DNA from: Xanthobacter flavus
Lineage (GTDB): Bacteria > Pseudomonadota > Alphaproteobacteria > Rhizobiales > Xanthobacteraceae
Assembly: GCF_017875275.1 (NCBI RefSeq)
Contig: NZ_JAGGML010000001.1
Coordinates: 3,307,001 to 3,371,000 of the forward strand
DNA: 64,000 bases
Direction of reading: 5' to 3'
The position numbers and the translations under genes are program-made. Positions within the stretch are counted from its first letter, which is position 1, and the number at the start of each line of letters is the position of its first letter. Of this stretch, positions 21,311-32,256 are shown in pieces. The notes under the pieces are model-generated. The model saw nothing but the letters and a program-made list of their open reading frames with translations, was not told where the DNA came from and did no database searches.

Positions 21311-22930
21311 ATGTCCGCACCTGCCCAGACCGTTGCCGAGGCCCCGCGCGGCGGCGTCGCGCGTACCAGCCGACGGGTGATGAACCTCTCCCACTTCCTG
21401 CGCCAGGCGGCGCGTCGGCTACCGGCCCATATCGCCTTCGTGGAGGGCGCGCGCACCGTGACGTGGGTTGAGATGGATGCGCGCGTGGACGCGATGGCGG
21501 CGGAGCTGGCGGCACGCGGCGTCGTCAAGGGTGACCGCATCCTCGTGCAGTCGAAGAACTGCCTTGAGATGTTCGAGAGCATGTTCGCCGCCTTCCGGCT
21601 CGGCGCGGTGTGGGTGCCCACCAACTACCGCCAGACACCCGGGGAGGTCGCCTATCTCGCCTCAGCCTCGGGCGCGAGCGTGATGATCTGCCACCGCGAT
21701 TTCCCGGAGCATGTGGAAGCGGTGCGCGCGGAGGCGCCGGCGATCCGCGAGGTCATCGCCATCGGCGCCGCCCCCTTCGGCGCCGACTATGGCGAGATCG
21801 TCGCCGCCCGCCTCGGTGAAAAGGTGCCCGTGGCGGACGTGGAGCATGACGACCCCTGCTGGTTCTTCTTCACCTCCGGCACCACCGGACGCCCCAAGGC
21901 GGCGGTGCTGACCCACGGCCAGATGGCCTTTGTCATCACCAACCACCTCTGCGACCTGATGCCGGGCACCACCGAGCAGGACGCCTCCCTCGTGGTTGCG
22001 CCGCTCTCCCACGGCGCGGGCGTGCACCAACTGGTGCAGGTGGCGCGCGGGGTGAAGACCATCCTCATGCCCTCCGAGCGCTTCGATGCCGCCGAGGCGT
22101 GGCGGCTGGTGGAGGACTGGCGGGTGACCAACATGTTCACCGTGCCCACCATCACCAAGCTGCTCACCGAGCACCCCTCGGCGGACCAGTTCGACCACTC
22201 CTCCCTGCGCTACGTGATCTATGCCGGCGCGCCCATGTACCGGGAGGACCAGAAGTTCGCGCTGAGGAAGCTCGGCAAGGTGCTGGTGCAGTATTTCGGC
22301 CTCGGCGAGGTGACGGGCAACATCACCGTCCTGCCGCCCTATCTGCATGATCCCGAGGACGGCCCGCATGTGAAGCTCGGCACCTGCGGCTTCGAGCGCA
22401 CCGGCATGCAGGTCCAGATCCAGGACGATGCGGGCGGCGAGGTCGCTCCCTTCGAGACCGGCGAGATCTGCGTCTGCGGCCCGGCGGTGCTGGCTGGCTA
22501 TTACGACAATCCCGAAGCCAATGCGAAGGCGTTCCGCAATGGCTGGTTCCGGACCGGCGACCTCGGCCACATGGACAATGAGGGCTTCGTCTACATCACC
22601 GGGCGCGCCTCCGACATGTACATTTCGGGCGGCTCCAACGTCTATCCGCGCGAGGTGGAGGAAAAGGTGCTCACTCATCCCGCCATCGCGGAGGTGGCCA
22701 TCCTCGGCGTGCCGGACGCCATGTGGGGCGAGGTGGGCGTCGCCGTCTGCGTGCCGCGCGAAGGCCATGCAGTAAGCGAGGAGGAACTGATCGCCTTCCT
22801 CGACGGGAAGGTCGCCCGCTACAAGCTGCCCCGGCGCGTGCATTTCTGGGATGCCCTGCCGAAGTCCGCCTACGGCAAGATCACCAAGAAGATGGTGCGC
22901 GAGGCCCTGGCCGAGCGCGGGCTCATCTGA
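21311..22930 (+). CDS. Acyl-CoA synthetase (AMP-binding, class I adenylate-forming)
   Basis: 539 aa. ANL-superfamily motifs: TSGTTGRPK at 188-196 (ATP P-loop), YFGLGEVTG, GWFRTGDLGHMD, and the C-terminal catalytic Lys in KSAYGKITKK. It activates a carboxylic acid to its CoA thioester through an acyl-adenylate. Substrate cannot be read from sequence; the order TRAP binding protein, IclR, ligase, SDR suggests an imported aromatic or medium-chain acid. ATG 21311 starts 26 nt after the iclR stop; the frame extends upstream inside iclR. The SDR follows 38 nt later. Confidence 0.9.
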   Translation: MSAPAQTVAEAPRGGVARTSRRVMNLSHFLRQAARRLPAHIAFVEGARTVTWVEMDARVDAMAAELAARGVVKGDRILVQSKNCLEMFESMFAAFRLGAVWVPTNYRQTPGEVAYLASASGASVMICHRDFPEHVEAVRAEAPAIREVIAIGAAPFGADYGEIVAARLGEKVPVADVEHDDPCWFFFTSGTTGRPKAAVLTHGQMAFVITNHLCDLMPGTTEQDASLVVAPLSHGAGVHQLVQVARGVKTILMPSERFDAAEAWRLVEDWRVTNMFTVPTITKLLTEHPSADQFDHSSLRYVIYAGAPMYREDQKFALRKLGKVLVQYFGLGEVTGNITVLPPYLHDPEDGPHVKLGTCGFERTGMQVQIQDDAGGEVAPFETGEICVCGPAVLAGYYDNPEANAKAFRNGWFRTGDLGHMDNEGFVYITGRASDMYISGGSNVYPREVEEKVLTHPAIAEVAILGVPDAMWGEVGVAVCVPREGHAVSEEELIAFLDGKVARYKLPRRVHFWDALPKSAYGKITKKMVREALAERGLI

Positions 22931-22968
22931 GCCGAAACTTCACAGAGACACCCTTAGGGAGAAACGCC

Positions 22969-23730
22969 GTGTCGAGACCGGGAAGCGTGATCGTGACGGG
23001 TGGTGCCTCCGGCATCGGCCTCGCCGTGGTGGAAGAGCTTCTGGCCGAGGGCTGGCGCGTCGTCGCCGCCGACCTCGTGCCCGAGAGCGTCGAGAAGGCG
23101 CGGGCCGCGCTCGCCGGCCATGGCGATGCCGTGCGGGTGGTTCAGGCGGACATCTCGGACGAGGCGCAGGTGGTGAAGCTCGTCGCCGAGACCGAAAGCG
23201 GGTTCGGGCCGCTGTGGGGTGTTGTGAACTCCGCCGGCATCGCCCGCGACATCCCGGCGCTGGACACCTCTGCCGACATCTTCCGCAAGATCCTCGACGT
23301 GAATGTCATCGGCACATTTCTCGTGGCGCGTGAGGCGGCGAAGGTGATGCAGGCGCGCAGCGCCGGCTCCATCGTCAACATCGCGTCCGTGTCTGGCATC
23401 CAGGGCAATCTCGGCCGCGCCGCCTACGGCTCGTCCAAGGGTGCGGTGGTCGTGCTCACCAAGATCCTCGCGGTGGAGTTCGCGGCGCTCGGCATCCGTG
23501 TGAACGCCATCGCGCCGGGGCCGGTGGATACCCCGCTGGTGCAGGCGGTCCATACCGAACAGGCCCGTGCCGCATGGACCGCGCGCGTGCCGCTCAATCG
23601 CTATGCGCAGCCCAAGGAAATGGCGGGCACCATCGCCTTCCTGCTCGACCCCGAGAAGTCCTCCTATGTCACCGGCCAGACCATCAGCGTGGATGGCGGC
23701 TTCACCGCCGCCGGCCTGATCGGCGTGTGA
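22969..23730 (+). CDS. SDR-family NAD(P)-dependent oxidoreductase
   Basis: 253 aa from a GTG with GGGAGA upstream. Classical short-chain dehydrogenase: TGGASGIG (10-17), NSAGIA (88-92 region), active-site Ser in IASVSG, Tyr153 and Lys157 (YGSSK), and the C-terminal SYVTGQTISVDGG. FabG-like length. In context it would oxidise a hydroxyacyl or alcohol intermediate produced after the CoA ligase. The cofactor-determining residue after beta-2 is Asp (VVAADLVPE), favouring NAD over NADP. Confidence 0.9.
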   Translation: MSRPGSVIVTGGASGIGLAVVEELLAEGWRVVAADLVPESVEKARAALAGHGDAVRVVQADISDEAQVVKLVAETESGFGPLWGVVNSAGIARDIPALDTSADIFRKILDVNVIGTFLVAREAAKVMQARSAGSIVNIASVSGIQGNLGRAAYGSSKGAVVVLTKILAVEFAALGIRVNAIAPGPVDTPLVQAVHTEQARAAWTARVPLNRYAQPKEMAGTIAFLLDPEKSSYVTGQTISVDGGFTAAGLIGV

Positions 23731-23826
23731 CACCCGCCCGGTTCTGGCATTCTGTGCCGGCCGAATCGCGTGCCGTCGGGCGCTGCGGTCAGCCGGCGCG
23801 GGAACGCCAGTTGCCGGGAGGCCGGG

Positions 23827-25335
23827 ATGGAGGAGAGCGGCCGGGTCTTCGACCTCGCCATCGTGGGCGGCGGCATCAACGGCTGCGGCATCGCTCGCGA
23901 TGCCGTGGGGCGCGGCCTATCCGTGGTGCTGTTCGAGAAGGGCGATCTCGCCTCCGGCACCTCCTCCGCCTCCACCAAGCTGATCCATGGCGGCCTGCGC
24001 TATCTCGAATATTACGAGTTCCGGCTGGTGCGCGAGGCGCTGGCCGAGCGGGAGGTGCTGTGGGGCATCGCCCCGCATATCGTCTGGCCGCTGCGCTTCG
24101 TGCTGCCGCATCATCCGGGCCTGCGTCCGGCCTGGATGCTGCGGCTCGGCCTGTGGCTCTACGACCATATCGGCGGCCGTCGCCTTCTGCCGCCCACGCG
24201 CACGCTGGACCTGCGGCACGATCCCGCCGGCCAGCCGCTGCGGCCGGGCTATGGCCGGGCCTTCGAATATTCCGACTGCTGGGTGGAGGATGCGCGCCTC
24301 GTGGTGCTCAATGCCCGCGATGCCGCCGACCGGGGCGCATCCATCCGCCCGCGCACGCGCGTCACCGGCGCGCGGCGGGAGGTGGGGCTGTGGGTGATCG
24401 AGAGCGAGCATGGCGGCCGACCCCATACGGTGAAGGCGCGGGCGCTGGTGGATGCGGCCGGCCCCTGGGCGGGCGAGGTGCTCGACGTGCTCAAGGCCGG
24501 CAGGGGCGAGGCGCACGCGCCGCTCCGCCTCGTGCAGGGCAGCCACATCGTGGTGCCGCGGCTTTATGCGCACGACCGCTGCTACATTTTCCAGAATGCC
24601 GACGGCCGCATCATCTTCGCCATTCCCTACGAAGGCGACTTCACCCTCATCGGCACCACCGACCGCGACTTCTCCGGCCATCCGGAGGAGGTGCACGCGA
24701 CGCCGGAGGAGGTGGCCTATCTGTGCGCGGCGGCGAGCGAGTATTTCGCCGCCACCATCGCCCCCGAGCAGGTGGTGTGGACCTATTCCGGCGTGCGCGC
24801 CCTCTATGACGACGGGGCGACCGCGGCCCAGTCGGCGACGCGGGACTATGTACTCACCCTCGACGCGCCGGAGGAGGGCGCCCCGCTGCTCACCGTGTTC
24901 GGCGGCAAGATCACCACCTATCGCCGGCTGGCCGAGGCGGCGCTGACGCGGCTCGCGCCGCACTTTCCCCACCTCGGAGCGCCCTTCACCGCAACCGCGC
25001 CGCTGCCGGGCGGCGACTTTCCCCGGCAGGGCTACGACACACTGGTGCGCGCCCTGCGCGGCGCGTTCCCGGCGCTCGATCCCGCTCTGCTGGCGCGGCT
25101 CGCGCGGGCCTATGGCACGTCGGCTTTCCAGTTGCTGGAAGGTGTCACCGGGGAGGACGACCTCGGCGACTGGTTCGGCGCGCATCTGTGCGCCCGCGAG
25201 GTGGATTATCTGATGGATCGCGAATGGGCGCAGACCGCCGGCGACGTGCTGTGGCGGCGCTCCAAGCTCGGCCTACGCACCGCGCCGCACGCGGTGGAGG
25301 CGCTCGATGCCTATATGGCGGCGCGCCGCGCCTGA
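23827..25335 (+). CDS. glpD: Aerobic glycerol-3-phosphate dehydrogenase
   Basis: 502 aa, the GlpD length. FAD site AIVGGGINGCGIARDA (about 11-26), then SSASTKLIHGGLRYLEYYEF, the membrane-associated GlpD signature, and FGGKITTYRRLAE near 360. It oxidises sn-glycerol 3-phosphate to DHAP and passes electrons to ubiquinone as a peripheral inner-membrane flavoprotein. glpK follows 21 nt later, so the two form a glycerol-use pair; no glpF or glpR is in the window. The ATG at 23827 has GGGAGG just upstream. Confidence 0.95.
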   Translation: MEESGRVFDLAIVGGGINGCGIARDAVGRGLSVVLFEKGDLASGTSSASTKLIHGGLRYLEYYEFRLVREALAEREVLWGIAPHIVWPLRFVLPHHPGLRPAWMLRLGLWLYDHIGGRRLLPPTRTLDLRHDPAGQPLRPGYGRAFEYSDCWVEDARLVVLNARDAADRGASIRPRTRVTGARREVGLWVIESEHGGRPHTVKARALVDAAGPWAGEVLDVLKAGRGEAHAPLRLVQGSHIVVPRLYAHDRCYIFQNADGRIIFAIPYEGDFTLIGTTDRDFSGHPEEVHATPEEVAYLCAAASEYFAATIAPEQVVWTYSGVRALYDDGATAAQSATRDYVLTLDAPEEGAPLLTVFGGKITTYRRLAEAALTRLAPHFPHLGAPFTATAPLPGGDFPRQGYDTLVRALRGAFPALDPALLARLARAYGTSAFQLLEGVTGEDDLGDWFGAHLCAREVDYLMDREWAQTAGDVLWRRSKLGLRTAPHAVEALDAYMAARRA

Positions 25336-25356
25336 AACAGAACAGGGGAGGACGCC

Positions 25357-27583
<2,227 letters not shown>

Positions 27584-27604
27584 GGCGCGCCGCGCAGGCC
27601 TCTG

Positions 27605-27650
27605 CGTTGCCCGCCTCAGCGGATGCCCCTGACGTTGCCCGCCTCAGCGG
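27605..27650. repeat. Two direct copies of an 18-bp intergenic repeat
   Basis: The same 18 bases (CGTTGCCCGCCTCAGCGG) occur at 27605-27622 and 27633-27650, period 28, between convergent bluB and the Inh lipoprotein gene. The second copy overlaps that gene's stop codon. The unit resembles the reverse strand of the 36-bp tandem repeat near 35.1 kb. Confidence 0.7.
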
Positions 27651-28204
27651 GCGAGGGCGACCTGCTGGCCGGTCTCGGCGATGGTGCCGACGTAATGGTT
27701 GGGACCATCCGGCTGGAGCCGGGCGGTGACCTTGCCCTGATGGTTCTGCAGCACGATGTCCGAGCCCATCATATCCCAGCCCTTGGTCATGAAGATCTCG
27801 CTGGGGCAGGAGACGTCGGCCTGGGCGGACAGGCCGCTGAGGCCGCGATCGGTGCCGAGGCGGACCGGGCAGGAGCCCTTGCCGCCGTCCCAGGAGAAAT
27901 TCCAGGAGCCGGACATCTGCTCCTTCGCCGCGCTGGGCGCGAAGGCGGTGGCACCTGGATTGGCCGGAGGCGGGGTGAGGGGCACGTTGGAGGCGGTGGT
28001 ACGCGGCGTGATGGCGCCGGTGGCGGTATCGGCAGCAGCCGTGGACACGTTGCCGGGCACGGGCGAGGATTCGACCGCCGCCGTCGGCGCCGTGAGCACG
28101 CGATTGGCCGCCGTGGCGGACGGCTTCGCCCCGAAGCCGTCGAGCTCCGTGCTGCACCCGCCAAGGGTCAGCGCCAGCGCCGCCGTAACCAGAACCACCT
28201 TCAT
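27644..28204 (-). CDS. Lipoprotein with AprI/Inh-type metalloprotease-inhibitor domain
   Basis: 186 aa. A lipoprotein signal ends at ALTLGGC with Cys17 as the acylation site. A Pro/Thr/Ala-rich linker (about 20-90) leads to a C-terminal beta-barrel domain of the Inh family: SGSWNFSWDGGKGSCPVRLG, then ADVSCPSEIFMTKGWDMMG, with the two Cys expected to form a disulphide. Members in this group often lack a cognate protease nearby, as here, so a periplasmic or outer-membrane structural role is equally possible. Ends at VALAR. Confidence 0.78.
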   Translation of the reverse strand: MKVVLVTAALALTLGGCSTELDGFGAKPSATAANRVLTAPTAAVESSPVPGNVSTAAADTATGAITPRTTASNVPLTPPPANPGATAFAPSAAKEQMSGSWNFSWDGGKGSCPVRLGTDRGLSGLSAQADVSCPSEIFMTKGWDMMGSDIVLQNHQGKVTARLQPDGPNHYVGTIAETGQQVALAR

Positions 28205-28507
28205 CCACTGTTCTCCGGACGTATCCGCAACCTAGCGCCTTCGCACGAAAACCGCCACCCGCCCCTGGGTGGCTCGCACGGGACGCCATTGACGTTCGGA
28301 CCGCAACTGACAGGCGCGAACCCTAGCCGGCTGCGGGTAAACGAACCTTTCCCCGAGATCGTGGCGTTAGCAAGGCTGATGACGTATTTAGGTACCGTTT
28401 CAGGGCGGCGGATAGACGCGATGGTTAAGGCGGTTTAATGACCGGCGCACGTTGGCGGCCCGATTTCTGCGCCCTTCCCCCTGTCCTTGCCTTGCTTGGA
28501 GCTTTCC
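28205..28507. other. Divergent intergenic region, 303 nt
   Basis: It separates the Inh lipoprotein (minus) from the SDR (plus). It contains AT-richer stretches around 28370-28440 that may hold the promoters, but I could not fix -35/-10 pairs, and I see no convincing dyad or small gene. Confidence 0.4.
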
Positions 28508-29281
28508 ATGGCCATGCTCGATCCGCGCACCCTGACCCTGATCGTGACCGGAGCCACATCCGGCATCGGCGCCGCCACCGTCCGCCGCTTCGCGAGTGCG
28601 GGTGCCAAGGTGGTGGCGGTGGGGCGCCGGGCCGATCGGCTGGAGAGCCTCAAGGCCGAGTTCGGCGACCTCATTCTACCGCTTGAGCTTGATGTGCGGG
28701 ACGAGAAGGCCACGTTCGATGCCTTCGCCAGCCTGCCGGCGCCGTTCGCCGACTACAACATCGTCTTCGCCAACGCCGGCCTGGCGCTCGGCCTCGAGCC
28801 CGCGCAGAAGGCGGACATGGACGAATGGAAGACCATGGTGGAGACCAACATCACGGGCATGCTCACCACCGTCCGCGCCAGCCTGCCCGCCATGGTGGAG
28901 CGCGGGGAGGGGCATGTGGTGTTCACCGGCTCGGTCGCCGGCGACTATCCCTATCTGGGCGGCAACGTCTACGGCGCCACCAAGGCGTTCGTGAAGCAGT
29001 TTTCCCTGAACCTGTGGGCGGACGTGGCTGGCACCGGCGTGCGCGTGACCAATATCGAGCCGGGCCTCGTGGAGACCGAATTCTCGGTGGTCCGCTTCTC
29101 CGGCGACAAGGACAAGGCGGACAAGGTCTATGCCGGATACACGCCCATGACGGCCGAAGATATCGCCGAGCAGGTCTATTTCGCCTGCACCATGCCTCGC
29201 CACGTCAACATCAACCGCATCCAGTGCATGGCCGGGCAGCAGACCTTCAACGGGCTGACCGTGCGCCGCGATCCGGCCTGA
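28508..29281 (+). CDS. SDR-family oxidoreductase, YdfG-like (3-hydroxy acid dehydrogenase type)
   Basis: 257 aa from ATG 28508, seven bases after GGAG. TGATSGIGAAT (about 14-24) binds the nucleotide, and VGRRADRL carries the Arg pair typical of NADP preference. FANAGLALG, FTGSVAG, Tyr-x3-Lys in NVYGATKAFVKQFS and NIEPGLVETEFS follow, close to the YdfG / serine 3-dehydrogenase group. These reduce or oxidise 3-hydroxy acids and 3-hydroxypropionate-type compounds. Single gene with no pathway partner beside it. Confidence 0.88.
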   Translation: MAMLDPRTLTLIVTGATSGIGAATVRRFASAGAKVVAVGRRADRLESLKAEFGDLILPLELDVRDEKATFDAFASLPAPFADYNIVFANAGLALGLEPAQKADMDEWKTMVETNITGMLTTVRASLPAMVERGEGHVVFTGSVAGDYPYLGGNVYGATKAFVKQFSLNLWADVAGTGVRVTNIEPGLVETEFSVVRFSGDKDKADKVYAGYTPMTAEDIAEQVYFACTMPRHVNINRIQCMAGQQTFNGLTVRRDPA

Positions 29282-29368
29282 GAGGCTGGACCGGGGCGGG
29301 GAAATCGGGTGGCCGGCCCTTGCGGCGCCTGCTGAGATGGGCAACGCTCGATCAGAAGGAGACGTGCC

Positions 29369-30298
29369 GTGCTGGCGCTCGATGCCCCCGATCTCATCCT
29401 GCCCGCGGCGGCGCCGACGCTGACGGCAACGCCGGCCGCGCCGCTCGACATCGCCGCCCGCGACTACGACGTGGTGCGCCGGGCGGTGGAATACATCTCC
29501 CGCAACGTGCGCCGGCAGCCGGAGGTGGAGGAGATTGCCGCCGCCACCGGCGTCTCCGCCCGCGCCCTCACCGATCTGTTCCGCCGCTGGTGCGGCCTCA
29601 CGCCCAAGGCGTTCCTCCAGGCCGTGACGCTGGATCGCGCCCGGCGCGTCGTCGCCGAATGCCCCAACGTGCTCGATGCAGCGCTGGAACTGGGCCTCTC
29701 CGGTCCCGGACGGCTGCATGATTTGTTTGTGGTCCACGAGGCCATGTCGCCCGGCGAGTGGAAGACCGGCGGCGCGGGCCTCGTGATCCGCTTCGGCTTC
29801 CATCCCTCGCCGTTCGGGCAGGCGCTCGCCATGTCCACGCCGCGCGGGCTGTGCGGCCTCGCCTTCGCCGATCTCGGAGAGGAGGCGGCCGCGCTCGCGG
29901 ACATGCGCTCGCGCTGGCCCAACGCCACCTATGTGGAAGATCCGGCGTCCACCGCGCCGCTGGTGGCGCAAATCTTTGATCCCGCCGCCGGCCGGGGCGA
30001 CCAGCCGCTCCGCATCGTCTTCATCGGCACGGATTTCGAGATTCGTGTGTGGGAGACGCTGCTGCGCATCCCCATGGGCCGCGCCACCACCTATTCCAGC
30101 ATCGCCGAGCACGTCGGCAGCCCCAAGGCGGCGCGCGCCGTGGGCGCGGCGGTGGGCAAGAACCCCATCTCCTTCGTGGTCCCCTGCCACCGCGTCATCG
30201 GCAAGAGCGGCGATCTCACCGGCTATCACTGGGGCCTGACGCGCAAGCGCGCCATACTCGGCTGGGAAGCCGCGAAGGTGGAGCCGAAGGGGGAGTGA
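29369..30298 (+). CDS. Ada-like AraC HTH / O6-methylguanine-DNA methyltransferase
   Basis: 309 aa from a GTG with AAGGAG upstream. Residues about 30-130 form an AraC-type helix-turn-helix region (VRRQPEVEEIAAATGVSARALTDLFRRW). Residues about 140-305 form an Ogt-type methyltransferase, with acceptor Cys273 in VVPCHRVIG and the preceding MGRATTYSSIAEHVG DNA-binding part. The N-terminal Zn/methyl-phosphotriester domain of full-length Ada is absent. Loss of that sensor means it can repair O6-methylguanine but should not act as the classical methylation-triggered activator. Confidence 0.9.
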   Translation: MLALDAPDLILPAAAPTLTATPAAPLDIAARDYDVVRRAVEYISRNVRRQPEVEEIAAATGVSARALTDLFRRWCGLTPKAFLQAVTLDRARRVVAECPNVLDAALELGLSGPGRLHDLFVVHEAMSPGEWKTGGAGLVIRFGFHPSPFGQALAMSTPRGLCGLAFADLGEEAAALADMRSRWPNATYVEDPASTAPLVAQIFDPAAGRGDQPLRIVFIGTDFEIRVWETLLRIPMGRATTYSSIAEHVGSPKAARAVGAAVGKNPISFVVPCHRVIGKSGDLTGYHWGLTRKRAILGWEAAKVEPKGE

Positions 30299-30308
30299 GG
30301 CGAGGGGG

Positions 30309-31367
30309 CTAGCCGACCCAGCCCCGCAATTCCCGCTCCACCACGGTCTTCAGCACCCGCATGCCCTCGTCCCCCGCATTGAGGCAGGGGATGGCGGCGA
30401 ATTTCTCGCCGCCGGCATGCTCGAAGATTTCGCGGTTCTCGACGCCGATCTCCTCCAGCGTCTCGAGGCAGTCGGCGACGAATCCGGGGTTGAAAATGGC
30501 GAGCCGCTTCACGCCACTCTCGGCGAGCGCCTTCACGGTCTCGTCCGTATAGGGCTTCAGCCATTCCTCGCGGCCGAAGCGGGACTGGAAGGTGAGGCGG
30601 AAGCGCTTTTCGTCCATTCCGAGCCGCGTGCGCAGCAGGCGGGCCGTCTTGGCGCACTGGCAGTGATAGGGGTCGCCCTTCAGGAGGTAGGACTTCGGCA
30701 CGCCGTGGAAGGAGGCGAGGATCACCTCCGGCTCGAAGTCCAGCGCCGCCAGATGCCGTTCGAGGTCGCGCGCCACCGCATCGATATAGACCGGATCGTC
30801 ATGCCAGGGCGGGGCGACGCGCAGCGTCGGCTGCCAGCGCATGGCTTTCAGCGCATCAAAAGCCTTGTCACAAACCGTGGCTGACGTCGCGGCGGCATAT
30901 TGCGGATAGAGCGGCACCAGCAGGATGCGCTCGCATCCCTGCGCCTGCAACGCGGCGAGGCGCTCGGCGATGGGCGGCTTGCCGTAGCGCATGGCGAAAT
31001 CCACCACGATGCGGTCGTCGATGCCGGCGAAATGGGCGGCAAGCTTCTCGGCCTGGTCGCGGGTGATGGTCTTGAGCGGGCCTTCGTTGCGCTCGGTGTT
31101 CCAGATGCTGGCATAGTCGCGGCCCTTGGGGCCGGGGCGCTTGGTGAGGATGATGGCGTTGAGCACGAACCACCACAGCGCGCGGTTCACCTCGATCACC
31201 CGCCGATCCCAGAGGAATTCCTTGAGATAGGCGCGCATGGACCAATAGTCCGTCGCCTCCGGCGTGCCGAGATTGACGATGAGCACGCCGATGCGCCCGA
31301 ACGCCACCTTGGGGTGGTCCTTGGGAAAATGGGCGGTGTCGGGGGAGAAGGCGGGAGCGTCGATCAT
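30309..31367 (-). CDS. hemH: Ferrochelatase
   Basis: 352 aa from ATG 31367 (MIDAPAFSPD, GAGGA upstream); a longer frame is open but without similarity. It has IGVLIVNLGTPEAT, LVPLYPQYAAATSAT with the Fe-site surroundings, ASFHGVPKSYLLKGDPYHCQC with the catalytic His, and FQSRFGREEWLKPYT. It inserts Fe2+ into protoporphyrin IX at the membrane face in the last step of haem synthesis (EC 4.98.1.1). Convergent with the Ada-like gene, 10 nt apart. Confidence 0.96.
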   Translation of the reverse strand: MIDAPAFSPDTAHFPKDHPKVAFGRIGVLIVNLGTPEATDYWSMRAYLKEFLWDRRVIEVNRALWWFVLNAIILTKRPGPKGRDYASIWNTERNEGPLKTITRDQAEKLAAHFAGIDDRIVVDFAMRYGKPPIAERLAALQAQGCERILLVPLYPQYAAATSATVCDKAFDALKAMRWQPTLRVAPPWHDDPVYIDAVARDLERHLAALDFEPEVILASFHGVPKSYLLKGDPYHCQCAKTARLLRTRLGMDEKRFRLTFQSRFGREEWLKPYTDETVKALAESGVKRLAIFNPGFVADCLETLEEIGVENREIFEHAGGEKFAAIPCLNAGDEGMRVLKTVVERELRGWVG

Positions 31368-31542
31368 CAGGTCCTCGGCTGCTGCCGGTGAGATGGCGCC
31401 TCGGCCGGGGCGCGTCAATGCGCCGGACGGCGCCCAGCTGATACGTCGCCGTGACCGTGCCGGATGGCCGCGCCGGGAAACGATGAAGGCCCGGACGACA
31501 GATGTCGCCGGGCGGATCGCCGCCGGAAGGTGAAGTGAGGGA

Positions 31543-31617
<75 letters not shown>

Positions 31618-31703
31618 CCTCGCAGGAGCCGCCTCTATATCGGCTCAAATCGCCGGAGGCAAGGCGGGTCTGTAAGACGATGGTCCGGCCTGTGGATGAC
31701 GGC

Positions 31704-32066
31704 TCAGGCCGCCGCCAGCATCTTGCCCACCTCGCTTACGAGGTCGCGCAGATGGAACGGCTTGGACAGCACCTTGGCCTCGGTAGGGGCCTCGCCTTCC
31801 GCATTGAGGGCGACCGCCGCGAAACCGGTGATGAACATCACCTTGAGGTCCGGATCGAGCTCGGTGGCCCGGCGGGCCAGCTCGATGCCGTCCATCTCCG
31901 GCATCACGATGTCGGTGAGGAGCAGTTCGAACGGCTCCTCCCGCATGCGTTCGTAGGCGGAGCGGCCGTTGTCGCAGGAGGCGACGGAATAGCCCGCGTT
32001 CTGCAGCGCCTTCACAAGGAAGCGCCGCATGTCGTTATCGTCTTCAGCGAGCAGGATCTTGGCCAC
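31704..32066 (-). CDS. cpdR: Single-domain response regulator CpdR
   Basis: 120 aa, a lone receiver domain: acidic pocket EDD (8-10), phospho-acceptor Asp52 (LLLTDIVMPEMDG), FITGFAAVAL with the conserved Thr, and Lys in KVLSKPF. The sequence matches CpdR closely across its length. In Caulobacter and rhizobia, unphosphorylated CpdR localises the ClpXP protease and primes it for CtrA and other substrates; the CckA-ChpT relay phosphorylates it. It has no output domain, as expected. Single gene. Confidence 0.94.
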   Translation of the reverse strand: MAKILLAEDDNDMRRFLVKALQNAGYSVASCDNGRSAYERMREEPFELLLTDIVMPEMDGIELARRATELDPDLKVMFITGFAAVALNAEGEAPTEAKVLSKPFHLRDLVSEVGKMLAAA

Positions 32067-32256
32067 GCCGCTTCCCCTGATGTCATGTTCTGGCCGCCCC
32101 CGGCCGAAGCAGGGGGTTCATATGACCTGTCTGCCGCAATCGGGTAAATTCGAAGTGAAAGCCACGCCGCCCCTTCACAAAAGGTGTCCCGCCGGGCCAT
32201 CATTCCGCCGGCCGCCCGTGTGAATTCCGGAATTGATCCAAGGTGCTGGGTTCTTG

